A DNA stretch of 64,000 nt from positions 1-64,000 of the forward strand of contig JAMBEQ010000266.1 of NCBI GenBank assembly GCA_024506175.1. Direction: 5' to 3'. Origin of the DNA: Methylocystis sp. (lineage in GTDB: Bacteria > Pseudomonadota > Alphaproteobacteria > Rhizobiales > Beijerinckiaceae). The position numbers and the translations under genes were made by a program. Below are positions 33,970 to 43,657 of this stretch, one piece after another (the stretch's first letter is position 1; the number at the start of each line of letters is the position of its first letter). The notes beneath the pieces were generated by a model. That model was not told the DNA's origin. It saw only the letters and a list, made by a program, of their open reading frames with translations, and did not search any database.

Positions 33970-34632
33970 GTGAGCGGGTGCGGTTGCGCGCAGCCGTGCG
34001 AATGCACGGGACAGCCCGTCGACGAGACGGAGCCTGTTCCCGTCGACGGCAAGGTGTGCGCGCCCGCACCGTGCACCGATGATCCGGGCTCGACGGCGAG
34101 CGACCCGTTCCCGCGCCTCACGCCCGGGCAGGCGCGCGTCAGCGTCGCGAACCGCACTGCGCGGCAGATCGACCGCGCACGGCAGCAGCTCGTCAAGCAG
34201 GGCTTCCGCCCGTACAACGTCGACCTCGTTTTCACGAAGTGGACGGGCGCGACGCGCGGCGACGGCACCGAGCAGGAGTACAAGCGCATCGCGCTCACCC
34301 CGAGCCCGAAGGTCATCGACCTCAGCGCGGTCACGCTCGGGCCCGTCGCGACGGGCGTGATGCCGATGGGCTCGATCCGGCTCGACAAGGTGAGCGCTTG
34401 CTACACGAGCGACATCCTCGAAGGCCGGCTCGATCCCGCGCACGCGGCGGGCACGCCCGAGCCGTTCGGCTTCTACTACGAGGTCTACGAGGACGGGCGC
34501 AACGGCACCGCCGAGCGCATGAAGTTCCGGCTCACGGCGAAGAACAAGAAGCCGTTCGGCTGGTCGCTGCTCCTCGAACGCATCAGCCAAGACGCCGCGC
34601 GCGACGGCACTCCCGCGGGAGCGTCGTCGTGA
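33970..34632 (+). CDS. Putative neck/head-completion protein
   Basis: Position in neck operon; GTG start; N-terminal Cys cluster. Confidence 0.45.
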   Translation: MSGCGCAQPCECTGQPVDETEPVPVDGKVCAPAPCTDDPGSTASDPFPRLTPGQARVSVANRTARQIDRARQQLVKQGFRPYNVDLVFTKWTGATRGDGTEQEYKRIALTPSPKVIDLSAVTLGPVATGVMPMGSIRLDKVSACYTSDILEGRLDPAHAAGTPEPFGFYYEVYEDGRNGTAERMKFRLTAKNKKPFGWSLLLERISQDAARDGTPAGASS

Positions 34633-35198
34633 AGGTCGACATCGCGCAGCACCCCGACCTGATGAAGTACATTCAGCTCGGGCTGAAGAAGACGATCGGC
34701 ATTGCGCTCGTCAGCAGCGCGCAGCGCATCGTGCAGCTCATCAACGTCGAGATCATCCCGAGCTTCGATCACCCGCCCGTCGATCGTGGGACGTACCGCG
34801 CGGGCTGGCGCGTCGAGGCGAAGCCGAACGTCGTGCACATCGTGAACACGGTGAAGCACTCCCCGTTCATCGAGTTCGGCGTGCGCGCGAGCAACGTGAA
34901 GCCCGGGCGTGCGATGGTGGGCGCGCTCACGCAGTGGGTGCGGAGGAAGGGCATCGGCGGCGGCGTGTCGAAGACGGGCAAGCCCACCAAGCCGAGCCTC
35001 GATCAAGCGGCGTCGACCGCGTGGGCGATCGCGAAGTCGATGGCGGGCTACCAGGCGAAGATCGGCTGGGTGCCGGGCACCGGCATCTTCAAGGGCAACA
35101 CGGCGCCGGGCGGCTTCCGCGTGCTCGAACGCGCGATGACGAAGTTCACGACGTTCTTCGAGGAAGAGTTCAAGTCGGCGCTCAAGAAGGTGAAGTGA
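34629..35198 (+). CDS. Putative neck (HK97 gp10-like) protein
   Basis: YRAGWRVE...VKHSPFIEFGVRASNVKPGRAM pattern; GTGA overlap. Confidence 0.6.
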   Translation: MKVDIAQHPDLMKYIQLGLKKTIGIALVSSAQRIVQLINVEIIPSFDHPPVDRGTYRAGWRVEAKPNVVHIVNTVKHSPFIEFGVRASNVKPGRAMVGALTQWVRRKGIGGGVSKTGKPTKPSLDQAASTAWAIAKSMAGYQAKIGWVPGTGIFKGNTAPGGFRVLERAMTKFTTFFEEEFKSALKKVK

Positions 35199-35992
35199 TG
35201 GCGTTCTCCGATCTCATCCGGTCGCTGCTCGTCGGCACCCCGTGGGGCGAGACGTTCCCGCCGCGTCCCGCTCCGCCACCGCCCGCGCGAGACGGGCGCA
35301 CCGCGGCGCTCGAAACGCTCCGCCTCTTCCTTTCGGAGCTGACGTTCTACCGGCGCGGCGACAAGAACGCGACGCTCATCCCCTTCTCGGTCGACATCGA
35401 TCGCATCTTCGTCGAGTGGCCGGATCACGAGGAGCAGAACGGCAAGGAGATGCCGCGCGTCGCGCTCATCAGCGGCGGTCCGGTCGACTACCAATCTGTC
35501 GGGCTCGGGTCGTGGATCGACGAGCGCACGATCGATCAATTCGGGCGCAACACAGCGATCCAGGTGCAGAGTCAGTACGTCGAGACGATCTTCGTCGACA
35601 TGATCTGCGCGACGAAGCAGGAGCGGCGCGCGATGCTCAACGGCATCGTCACCGCGCTCAACCCGACCGAGCTGATGTACGGCATCCGCTTCAAGATGCC
35701 GGACTACTACAACGAGGTCGTCACCTTCGCCGTCGAGAAGGCGACGATCAACGAGGACGAGGACAGCACGAAGGGAAGGCGCACCGCGCGCATCGAGCTG
35801 ACGATGTACTTCCACCAAGTCGCGCTCGTGAACGCCGAGCCGCTCCGTCCCGCGGTCACGGTGCTCACCGACTTCGATCCCGACGCGCCGGACGGCGAAG
35901 CCGTGCTCTACGTGCCCGAGGGCGAAGAGGATCTAAACGCGGCGGACATCGCAGCCGCGAGCATCACGCCGACGTCGAACGAGGCGCCGTGA
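35198..35992 (+). CDS. Putative tail terminator/completion protein
   Basis: Position before the sheath; ATG overlap. Confidence 0.5.
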   Translation: MAFSDLIRSLLVGTPWGETFPPRPAPPPPARDGRTAALETLRLFLSELTFYRRGDKNATLIPFSVDIDRIFVEWPDHEEQNGKEMPRVALISGGPVDYQSVGLGSWIDERTIDQFGRNTAIQVQSQYVETIFVDMICATKQERRAMLNGIVTALNPTELMYGIRFKMPDYYNEVVTFAVEKATINEDEDSTKGRRTARIELTMYFHQVALVNAEPLRPAVTVLTDFDPDAPDGEAVLYVPEGEEDLNAADIAAASITPTSNEAP

Positions 35993-36061
35993 TGCACTGC
36001 TCGACAGAGACCGTCACCACGTGAGAGCATCTGCCCCACACCGACCCGAGGAGCCAGGACC

Positions 36062-38587
36062 ATGAGCGTGTTCGTTAGGCGTTTTCTGAGTGACCCGGGC
36101 GAGGACGTCCTTCTTGAGATCGAGAGCGTCAACATCCTCGATCTCGATCCGCCGGCTTCGATCGCGGGCGTCGGCACCGGCACGGTGTGCATCGTCGGCG
36201 AGTTCGAGAACGGACCGTTCGAGACGGTCACCGAGGTCGCCGACGCGAACGACATGGTCGCGACGTTCGGCTCGCTCGGCTACACGTACAACGGCGTCGT
36301 CGCGAACAATCCCTGCGCGCGCTCGCGCAAGAGCGACGCCGCACCCGTCGCGGAGTTCTGGAACGGCAACGGCTTCGTCCAGCTCTCCGGCAAGCTCTTC
36401 TCGCGTCTGCTCATCTGCCGCGTCGACACCTCGGTCGGCATCGTGCAGTTCAACCGGCAGGCGTTCCTCGTCGGCGCGGGCGGCTTCAGCTTCCCGCTCT
36501 CGCCGGGCCAGATCCTCTCGCTCGACGACGGCTCGGGACCGACGAGCGCGACGTTCAACGCCACGGCGGCGATCGTCACGGGCTCGGGCGGCACCTTCCC
36601 GACGACGTTCGCGGGCGGCGAGACGCTCACCATCGGCTTCGACGCGCAGCCGAACTTCACGGTCACCTTCCTCGCTGCGGACCAGTCGGCGGCGCAGGTT
36701 GCGACGCGCATCAACCAGTACGCGGGCTTCACGCTCTGCGACACGACCGGCGGCAACATCCGCCTGACGAGCGTGCAGCTCGGCACGGGCGCGCAGATCC
36801 GCGTCGTCTCGGGCTCGTCGGGCGTGCTCACGAAGCTCGGGCTCGTCGCGGGCACGACGTTCGGCGGCGGCAACGTCGCGAACATCGCGGCGGTCACCCC
36901 TGCCGAGGTGAAGGCGATCGTCGAGGCAGCGGTCTCGGGCACGAGCGTACGCGTGCAGCCCGATGGGCACCTGCGCATCTCGAAGGTCTTCTCGGCGGTC
37001 GGCGACTACATCGCGGTCGGCAGCGCGACGACGGCGACGGCGCTCGGCTTCACCTTCGGGATGATGGCGAGCAACGACGGCATCGCGCGCCTGCGCTCGG
37101 GCGCGGAGACGTTCCCGACGACGTTCGCGGGCGGCGAGACGCTCACGCTCGGCGTCGACAACCAGCCGAACGTCACGGTCACCTTCCAGGCAGGCGACCA
37201 GTCGCAGGCGCAGGTCATCTCGCGCATCAACGCGGCGATGGGCTTCACGTGCGCGAGCGTCATCGACGCGACGCACACGATGCTGCAGGGGCAGGCGAAC
37301 GGCGGCGAGATCCGTGTCATCGGCGGCACGACGCTCGCGCTGACGCAGCTCGGGCTCGTCGCCGCGACGATCATCGACGCCGCTCCGATCACCGCGGGCA
37401 CCATCCCCGCGGGCACGGTCGTGCGCGACACGGGCTCGACGAAGCTCTTCGTCACGATGCAGGACATCGCGGTCACGACGGCGAGCGGCGGGCCCTACTC
37501 GGTCAAGGTGCGGCACGCGACCGACGACGGCACGGGCGTCAGCGCGAGCGCGGCGACGATCACGGTCGTCGATCAGCCGATCGCGTTCGCGAGCTTCGCG
37601 GTGACGAACCCCGCGCTCATCAACGCGGCGCTCACCGAGAGCCAGATCGACGCGATGTACACCGAGGCGCTCGGCTCCACGGTCGACATCAACACGGTCG
37701 CCAAAGAGATCAACATCATCTACTCGGCGAGGCAGTCGAACACGATCAGGAAGCAGCTCCGCTCGAACGTGCTCGACGCGAGCGCGAACGGCTGCTTCGG
37801 ACGCATGTGCATCCTGCGCACACCGATGAACACGCCGAAGACGATCGCGCTCTCGACGACGGCCGAGCCGGGCGTCGGCGCGTACCGCGACCAGCGCGTG
37901 ATCTACACGTACCCGAACGTGAACACGTTCGTTCCGCTCATCGCGCGCCGCGGAGCGCTCGCGGGCGGCGCGGGCTTCACCGACGACGGCAACATCGACG
38001 TCGGAGCTGACGGCTTCCTCGCGACGTGCATGAGCCAGCTCGCGCCCGAGGAGAACCCGGGTCAGGAGACGACGTTCACGAGCAACGCGAACGGCATCGA
38101 GACGGGCGCGAACGTCCAGGGCTTCAAGATCAACGACTACAAGGCGTTCAAGGCTGCCGGCATCTGCGCGCCGCGCATGAGCGACGGCGTGCTCATCTAC
38201 CAGTCGGGCGTCACGAGCGTCGATCCGCTCGTCAACCCGGAGCTGGTCAACATCGCGCGTCGGCGCATGGCCGACTTCATCCAAGACAGCATCGCGCAGC
38301 GCGCGAAGAGCTACGGCAAGAAGCTCTCGACGTTCGCGCGTCGCAAGGCGCTCGCGGGCGAGATCCGCATGTTCCTCCGCGACCTGCTCTCGCCGAACAA
38401 GCCGGAGAATCAGCGCATCGACGGCTTCACCGTCGACACGAAGGTCAACACGCAGACGTCGCTCGGCAAGGGCATCTTCCGCGTGAAGATCATCGTGCGC
38501 ACGCTCGCCTCGCTCGACTCGATCGTGCTCGACACGACGATCGGTAATCAGGTCACGGTCGACGAGGTGCTGCCGCAAGCGGCGTAA
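36062..38587 (+). CDS. Contractile tail sheath protein
   Basis: Size, position before the tube, and C-terminal MRMFLRDLLSPNKPENQRIDGFTVDTKVNTQTSLGKGIFRVKIIVRTLASLDSIVL. Confidence 0.8.
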   Translation: MSVFVRRFLSDPGEDVLLEIESVNILDLDPPASIAGVGTGTVCIVGEFENGPFETVTEVADANDMVATFGSLGYTYNGVVANNPCARSRKSDAAPVAEFWNGNGFVQLSGKLFSRLLICRVDTSVGIVQFNRQAFLVGAGGFSFPLSPGQILSLDDGSGPTSATFNATAAIVTGSGGTFPTTFAGGETLTIGFDAQPNFTVTFLAADQSAAQVATRINQYAGFTLCDTTGGNIRLTSVQLGTGAQIRVVSGSSGVLTKLGLVAGTTFGGGNVANIAAVTPAEVKAIVEAAVSGTSVRVQPDGHLRISKVFSAVGDYIAVGSATTATALGFTFGMMASNDGIARLRSGAETFPTTFAGGETLTLGVDNQPNVTVTFQAGDQSQAQVISRINAAMGFTCASVIDATHTMLQGQANGGEIRVIGGTTLALTQLGLVAATIIDAAPITAGTIPAGTVVRDTGSTKLFVTMQDIAVTTASGGPYSVKVRHATDDGTGVSASAATITVVDQPIAFASFAVTNPALINAALTESQIDAMYTEALGSTVDINTVAKEINIIYSARQSNTIRKQLRSNVLDASANGCFGRMCILRTPMNTPKTIALSTTAEPGVGAYRDQRVIYTYPNVNTFVPLIARRGALAGGAGFTDDGNIDVGADGFLATCMSQLAPEENPGQETTFTSNANGIETGANVQGFKINDYKAFKAAGICAPRMSDGVLIYQSGVTSVDPLVNPELVNIARRRMADFIQDSIAQRAKSYGKKLSTFARRKALAGEIRMFLRDLLSPNKPENQRIDGFTVDTKVNTQTSLGKGIFRVKIIVRTLASLDSIVLDTTIGNQVTVDEVLPQAA

Positions 38588-38597
38588 CGGCTTCGGT

Positions 38598-38613
38598 CCG
38601 TCAGTTCTGACGG
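38598..38613 (+). repeat. Stem-loop between sheath and tube genes
   Basis: CCGTCAG TT CTGACGG. Confidence 0.5.
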
Positions 38614-38631
38614 CACGCAAGGAGGAAGACA

Positions 38632-39066
38632 GTGGCGGACCAGAGGGTAAAGGGACAAGAAGTGAACGTCCTCTTCGTGCGCGCGAGCGTGCTCGAACAG
38701 TCGCTCACGAACGTGCAGGATGCATCCTTCGAGGTCGAGTTCGAGGTCATCACGAAGAAGTACCTCGGCAACAAGAGCGACACGAAGGACGACATCTACA
38801 ACGGCATCAAGGGCGACTACACGCTGCACCTGCACAACCAGGAATGGTTCGACTACCTCGCGGCGATCAAGGACCGCGCGCAGCGTCGCACGCCGGACGT
38901 CGTCTTCAACATCACGGCGGTGCTCGCGTTCCCGAACGGGCAGACGCCGAGCATCCTCGTGCCGGACATCAAGTTCAGCGGCGTCCCGATCAAGATGGGC
39001 TCGCGAAACGAGTACGTCGAGATCAAGCACGCGTGGGAGGCCGAAGACTTCGACGTGCAGAAGTAG
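38632..39066 (+). CDS. Tail tube protein
   Basis: Follows the sheath; FEVEFEVITKKYLGNKSDTKDDIYNGIKGDYTLHLHNQEWFDYLAAIKDRAQR. Confidence 0.75.
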   Translation: MADQRVKGQEVNVLFVRASVLEQSLTNVQDASFEVEFEVITKKYLGNKSDTKDDIYNGIKGDYTLHLHNQEWFDYLAAIKDRAQRRTPDVVFNITAVLAFPNGQTPSILVPDIKFSGVPIKMGSRNEYVEIKHAWEAEDFDVQK

Positions 39067-39083
39067 ACGAAGGAGGCGCGCAC

Positions 39084-39121
39084 GAGCGCGCTCGCGGGCG
39101 TCCCCATCTGCGAGCGCGCTC
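39084..39121 (+). terminator. Stem-loop, candidate terminator after the tube gene
   Basis: GAGCGCGCTCGC / GCGAGCGCGCTC, 12-bp perfect stem. Confidence 0.5.
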
Positions 39122-39263
39122 TTACGGGCGCCGATGAGCGAAGCACCTCGGCGAATCTCGCGGGACGGCGGGCGGCGACGAGTGCACCACGGGTTCGCGC
39201 CTCCTCACGGTGCTTGCTTCGCTCTTCGGTCGTCCACCACACCGAACCGAGAAGAGGCGCATC

Positions 39264-39845
39264 ATGGCGAAGCCGAGGACGACTGCCGAGGAGCAGATGG
39301 CGGCGCGGCACAAGAAGCCGCAGAGCATCGAGGATCTCGCACCGAGCGAGGAGCCGACCGCAGAGGAGATCGAGGCGCTCGAAGAGCAGGAGCGCAGCGA
39401 CCCGCGCGCGAAGCTGCAGGCGGCAGCGGCACGGCCGCGGAGCGCCGAGCTGGCCGGCGACAAGCTGCCCGATTGGGTGAAGATGCCCGATCTCACGATC
39501 CCGAAGGGCGTCGAGGTCGCGTTCATGCGCTTCACCGATCGCTTCGACAACGAGCGGCAGATCATCATCTGGGAGCTGAGCGTTCGCGACGAGCGGCTCG
39601 CGCGCGGGCGCACGATGGGCGACTTCGACCGGCTCGCGGACGAGAGCGCGAAGCAGATGATCCGCGCCATCGACGGCGAGAAGGTGGACGAGGGCAACCC
39701 GCTCATCCTCGAACGCTTCTGGGATGATCTCCGCGCGAAGGACCGCGCCGTCGTCAAGGCGTGGTTCCACAAGGCGCACACGCTGAGCGACGTGGAGCGT
39801 GTCGATTTTTTCAAGAATCGCGTCGCGTCCAGGCGCGCGGTCTAG
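39264..39845 (+). CDS. Tail assembly chaperone, zero-frame product
   Basis: Position between tube and tape measure; overlapping -1 ORF. Confidence 0.7.
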   Translation: MAKPRTTAEEQMAARHKKPQSIEDLAPSEEPTAEEIEALEEQERSDPRAKLQAAAARPRSAELAGDKLPDWVKMPDLTIPKGVEVAFMRFTDRFDNERQIIIWELSVRDERLARGRTMGDFDRLADESAKQMIRAIDGEKVDEGNPLILERFWDDLRAKDRAVVKAWFHKAHTLSDVERVDFFKNRVASRRAV

Positions 39846-40168
39846 CCCACGACCGAGACGGGCATCCGTTCGACTGCGAAGTCTTGCGGGTCGTGCGGCG
39901 GCTCACGAAGAGCAGGCAGACGACCCGCATCGACTACGGGAGCGAGAGCGACTGGATCGATCTCCTCTCTCCGTTCCTCACCCCGCGCGCGACCATGCTC
40001 ACCGACGAGGAGTGCGAGAAGCTCCGGCGCTCGCAGTTCGCCTACCTCGCGCGGTACGCACCGGGCGCGCGCGTGGGCGAGCACACGTCCGTTTACGAGC
40101 TTCGCGCGTGGGTCGCGTCGGTCAGTGATATCGTGCGTGAAGAGCAGGCAACAGCGGAAGGCGGGTAG
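39264..40168 (+). CDS. Tail assembly chaperone, -1 frameshift fusion product (slip at 39806-39812)
   Basis: T TTT TTC slippery heptamer in frame; -1 frame open to 40168. Confidence 0.7.
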
Positions 40169-40171
40169 CAC

Positions 40172-41998
40172 GTGGCGAACGACAACGAAGTGAGGATCTC
40201 GCTCGTCGTCGACGACAAGTCGAGCGAGACGCTCAACAAGGTCAAGCACGGGCTCGAAGAGGTCGCGAAGGGGCACGAGCACGCGAGCCACGAAGCAGCC
40301 GAGCACGCCAAGCACGCCGCGGAGGCGCACGGCGGCGGCGAGCACGGCGAGGGCTTCTTCGGCACGCTCAAGCATCACCTCATGGCGGGCATCGGCATGG
40401 GCGTCGGCGCGAAGCTCGCCGAAGGCATCGCCGAAGGGATTCACGAGATCCCACACATGCTCGTCGAGAGCTTCGACGAGGGCGTCAAGGCGATCGAGGC
40501 TCAGCGGTCGATCGCCGGCACGCTCACGCTCTCGGGCGCGAAGGGCTCCTACGATCAGGTGCTCGACGACGCGAAGCTCTACAAGGAGAGCCTGCAGGAC
40601 ATCGCCATCGAGAGCGGCAACACCGAAGACACGCTCCGCGGCGTCTTCGAGGGCATCGCGGCGCGCTCGAACAAGTCGAGCGTCGAGGTCGAAGAGCTGA
40701 CGGAGAAGATCGCCTACGCGGGCAAGGCGATCCGCGGCGGGCCCGAGGCGATCTCGCAGGGCTTCGAGATGCTCACGATGGGCGTCGTGCGCGCGCGAAA
40801 CCCGATCGTGCAGATGATCACGCAGGCGCATCTGCTCGAAGGCAACGCGAAGGCGGTCGCGAAGCAGATGATGAAGATGACCCCCGAGGAGCAGATCAAG
40901 CTCGGGGAAAAAGCCATCACGTCGATGGCCGACAAGATGAAGGACGTGACGCCGACGTTCACGCAGCTCAAGCAGAGCTTCGAGGGCATGAAGGAGTTCG
41001 CGTTCGAGTCGCTCGGCGAGCCGCTCGTCGAAGAGGTCGTGCCGCACCTGAACGACCTCAAGAAGTATCTCCTGCTCCACAAGAACGAGATCGCCGCGTA
41101 CGCGCATCAAGTCGCCGAGTCGATGATCGAGTACGGCAAGGAAGCCGTCAGCTACCTCACCGAGCTGAAGGACATCGCGAGCGGCTCGAAGATGCCGAGC
41201 CCCGAAGAGCTGGATCTCACCAAGCCCGGCGACGTCGTGAAGGGAGCGACGGCGTTCTTCAAGGAGGGACTCGACGGGCTCTCGATGGCGATGCGCGACA
41301 CGAAGACGGCGATGCTCGCGCAGTGGGGCCCGACCTCGACGATCGGCGGCGCCATCTTCGAGGGCAAGCGGCAGGTCGACGTCAACGCGGCGACCGAGAA
41401 CGCGAAGTACGCCTACGACCCGCAGTTCGCGAAGGCGACGCAGGAGAACCTCGACGCGTGGAAGCGTTGGAACGACTACCTCGTCGCGAACGGCGGGCAC
41501 ATCAGCGCGGAGCAGCAGAAGGCGTTCGACGACGTGCAGGCGCAGTTCATCGCGGCCGAGCAGATGGGCCAGAACCTCGCCGACCAGGCGAGCAAGGGCA
41601 ACGTCGAGAACCTCGCGATGGCGTACAACGAGGCCGCGAAGAAGCACAACATGGGGCTTCAGCAGTACATCACGCACCTCATCGGCGGATCCGAGGAGCT
41701 AGAGAAGAAGCTCGTCGAGAGCGGGATGAACATCGAGGGCGGCTACAGCGAGTTCATCCGCATCATGAAGGCGAGCGGCTTCGGCGAGCAGGCCGACAAG
41801 CTCGCCAAGATGAAGAAGGAGTCGGGCGCGAAGGAGAGCGCGCCCGTCACGAACTTCAACGGCGGGCAGACGTTCCAGATCAAGCAGGACTTCCGCGACC
41901 AGGATCCGGACCGCATCGCGGTGCTCTTCCGGCAGGACATCCTCAAGGCCGCGAAGAGCCGCGTGCAGAGCAACCGCGCGACCGTTTTCGGCTTCTAG
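40172..41998 (+). CDS. Tape measure protein
   Basis: 608-aa helical protein directly after the frameshifted chaperone; C-terminal DFRDQDPDRIAVLFRQDILKAAKSRVQS. Confidence 0.75.
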   Translation: MANDNEVRISLVVDDKSSETLNKVKHGLEEVAKGHEHASHEAAEHAKHAAEAHGGGEHGEGFFGTLKHHLMAGIGMGVGAKLAEGIAEGIHEIPHMLVESFDEGVKAIEAQRSIAGTLTLSGAKGSYDQVLDDAKLYKESLQDIAIESGNTEDTLRGVFEGIAARSNKSSVEVEELTEKIAYAGKAIRGGPEAISQGFEMLTMGVVRARNPIVQMITQAHLLEGNAKAVAKQMMKMTPEEQIKLGEKAITSMADKMKDVTPTFTQLKQSFEGMKEFAFESLGEPLVEEVVPHLNDLKKYLLLHKNEIAAYAHQVAESMIEYGKEAVSYLTELKDIASGSKMPSPEELDLTKPGDVVKGATAFFKEGLDGLSMAMRDTKTAMLAQWGPTSTIGGAIFEGKRQVDVNAATENAKYAYDPQFAKATQENLDAWKRWNDYLVANGGHISAEQQKAFDDVQAQFIAAEQMGQNLADQASKGNVENLAMAYNEAAKKHNMGLQQYITHLIGGSEELEKKLVESGMNIEGGYSEFIRIMKASGFGEQADKLAKMKKESGAKESAPVTNFNGGQTFQIKQDFRDQDPDRIAVLFRQDILKAAKSRVQSNRATVFGF

Positions 41999-42062
41999 TG
42001 GACGCGCACCTAGCTCGGGTGCGATATTCCTTCTCGTCTCACCCCACCGAAGGAGCGACGTG

Positions 42063-42317
42063 ATGGCTTTCCCCCCGAAGAACCCGAAGGACGCGCGCGC
42101 TGCGATGGCGAGCGAGATGAGCGCGTCCGGATCGAGCGAGTCCGAGAGCGAGTCGAGCGCGTCGCCGGAGCCGAGCGCCTCGGGCACGTCGGAGAGCGAG
42201 AGCGAGTCGAGCGCGTCGGCATCGGGAGCGTCGGCGAGCCCGAGCCCGCCTCCGCCGAAGAAGAAGGGCGCGTCGCCGAACCCGCTGCAGGAGTGGGCGA
42301 AGGCGTACAAGAAGTAA
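42063..42317 (+). CDS. Ser/Glu-rich low-complexity protein
   Basis: SGSSESESESSASPEPSASGTSESESESSAS. Confidence 0.5.
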   Translation: MAFPPKNPKDARAAMASEMSASGSSESESESSASPEPSASGTSESESESSASASGASASPSPPPPKKKGASPNPLQEWAKAYKK

Positions 42318-42326
42318 CGGGGCCCC

Positions 42327-43637
42327 ATGCCGGTCAGCGGACTGAGCGGCGCGGGCTCGCTCGAAGCGCAGCTCCGCTACAGCTCGACGATCACGATCGA
42401 GGAGCTGACCGGCACGGGCGAGGGCCAGCCGCGCAAGATGATTCTGCGCGGGCCTTCGATGCCGTTCATGGGCGCCGAGTGGGGCGCGGGCAACAACGTC
42501 GTCACGACGTTCTACCCGGGCAATCCGGTCGGCTCGCAGCAGATGCTCGGGCCGAAGGAGATGCCGTCGAACTGGCAGGGTGAGTGGAACCGCACGCTGC
42601 TCGGCAAGACGCCCGTGCAGTTCACCGACGAGACGGGCACCGACTTCCTCATCACGCGCCCCGACCTCGTCTGGGACGTGCTCGAAGACATCTTCCGACG
42701 CGGCGCGCTCCTCCGCGTGACGTGGTCGACGCACGGCGCGGAGCTGGTCGGCGACTTCGATCAGACGCTTCGCGTGATCAACAGCGACCGCGTGCGCGAG
42801 GGACGCGCGAAGGAGTGGAAGTTCAACCCGGACCGCCACACGGACATCAAGTGGCAGGTGAGCTTCGACTGGCTTTCGCGCGGCGGCGAGCAGATGCGCA
42901 TCGCCGACGTGCGCGAGGATAGCGACCTCGCGGCGAGCGCGAACACGCTCGCGAACTCGATCGCGCTGACGAGCTTCCTCGCCGAGCTGAAAGCGAAGAG
43001 CATCATCTCCGACGTGCGGCTCTCGGCGACGCACATCACGCTCGGGCAGCTCGAAGCGCTCGCGGACGCGCCGAACCTCGCCGTCACGCAGCTCACGCGC
43101 GACCTGCAAGCGTCGGTCAACGACGTCAAGCGCGTCGCCGACCTCGGGCAGAAGATCGGCAACATCCCCGACGACGTGCGCCGCACGATCGTCGACTTCG
43201 CGCGCAACACGCAGGCGATCTGCAAGCAGTACGAGGGAAGCACGACGCGCACGCCGAGCGAGGCGATGAGCAAGGACATGAAGGTCAGCTCGGTGATGCG
43301 CGCGTGGGGCTACAGCTCCCGTATCACCGACAGCGTGCGCATCAACGCGCGTGAGGCGCAGGCGATCGTCGACAAGAACAAGCGCGCCGTCGTCGACGCG
43401 GCTGGGCAGGGCAAGGTCGTCGCACGCGACACGTCGAGCACGCGCGCGGGCGAGGTCATCGCGACCTACGTGACGAAGGCGGGTGACACCCCGCAGTTCG
43501 TCTCGATGAAGTTCTACGGCACGCCGGACAACGCGATCGACATCCTCTTCATGAACCGTCTGCCGTGGCACACGCCCGTCTTCCCGATGGGCAGCGTGCT
43601 CATCATCCCGAAGCCGTCGACGACGCGCACCCCGTGA
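42327..43637 (+). CDS. Baseplate hub/LysM-like tail protein
   Basis: C-terminal GEVIATYVTKAGDTPQFVSMKFYGTPDNAIDILFMNRLPWHTPVFPMGSVLIIPKP. Confidence 0.7.
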   Translation: MPVSGLSGAGSLEAQLRYSSTITIEELTGTGEGQPRKMILRGPSMPFMGAEWGAGNNVVTTFYPGNPVGSQQMLGPKEMPSNWQGEWNRTLLGKTPVQFTDETGTDFLITRPDLVWDVLEDIFRRGALLRVTWSTHGAELVGDFDQTLRVINSDRVREGRAKEWKFNPDRHTDIKWQVSFDWLSRGGEQMRIADVREDSDLAASANTLANSIALTSFLAELKAKSIISDVRLSATHITLGQLEALADAPNLAVTQLTRDLQASVNDVKRVADLGQKIGNIPDDVRRTIVDFARNTQAICKQYEGSTTRTPSEAMSKDMKVSSVMRAWGYSSRITDSVRINAREAQAIVDKNKRAVVDAAGQGKVVARDTSSTRAGEVIATYVTKAGDTPQFVSMKFYGTPDNAIDILFMNRLPWHTPVFPMGSVLIIPKPSTTRTP

Positions 43638-43657
43638 AGGTGGGTTAGGATTCGGAC

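Noticed and set aside
36014-38620. 868-aa minus-strand ORF
   Set aside because: Antisense of the sheath gene; GC-driven open frame.
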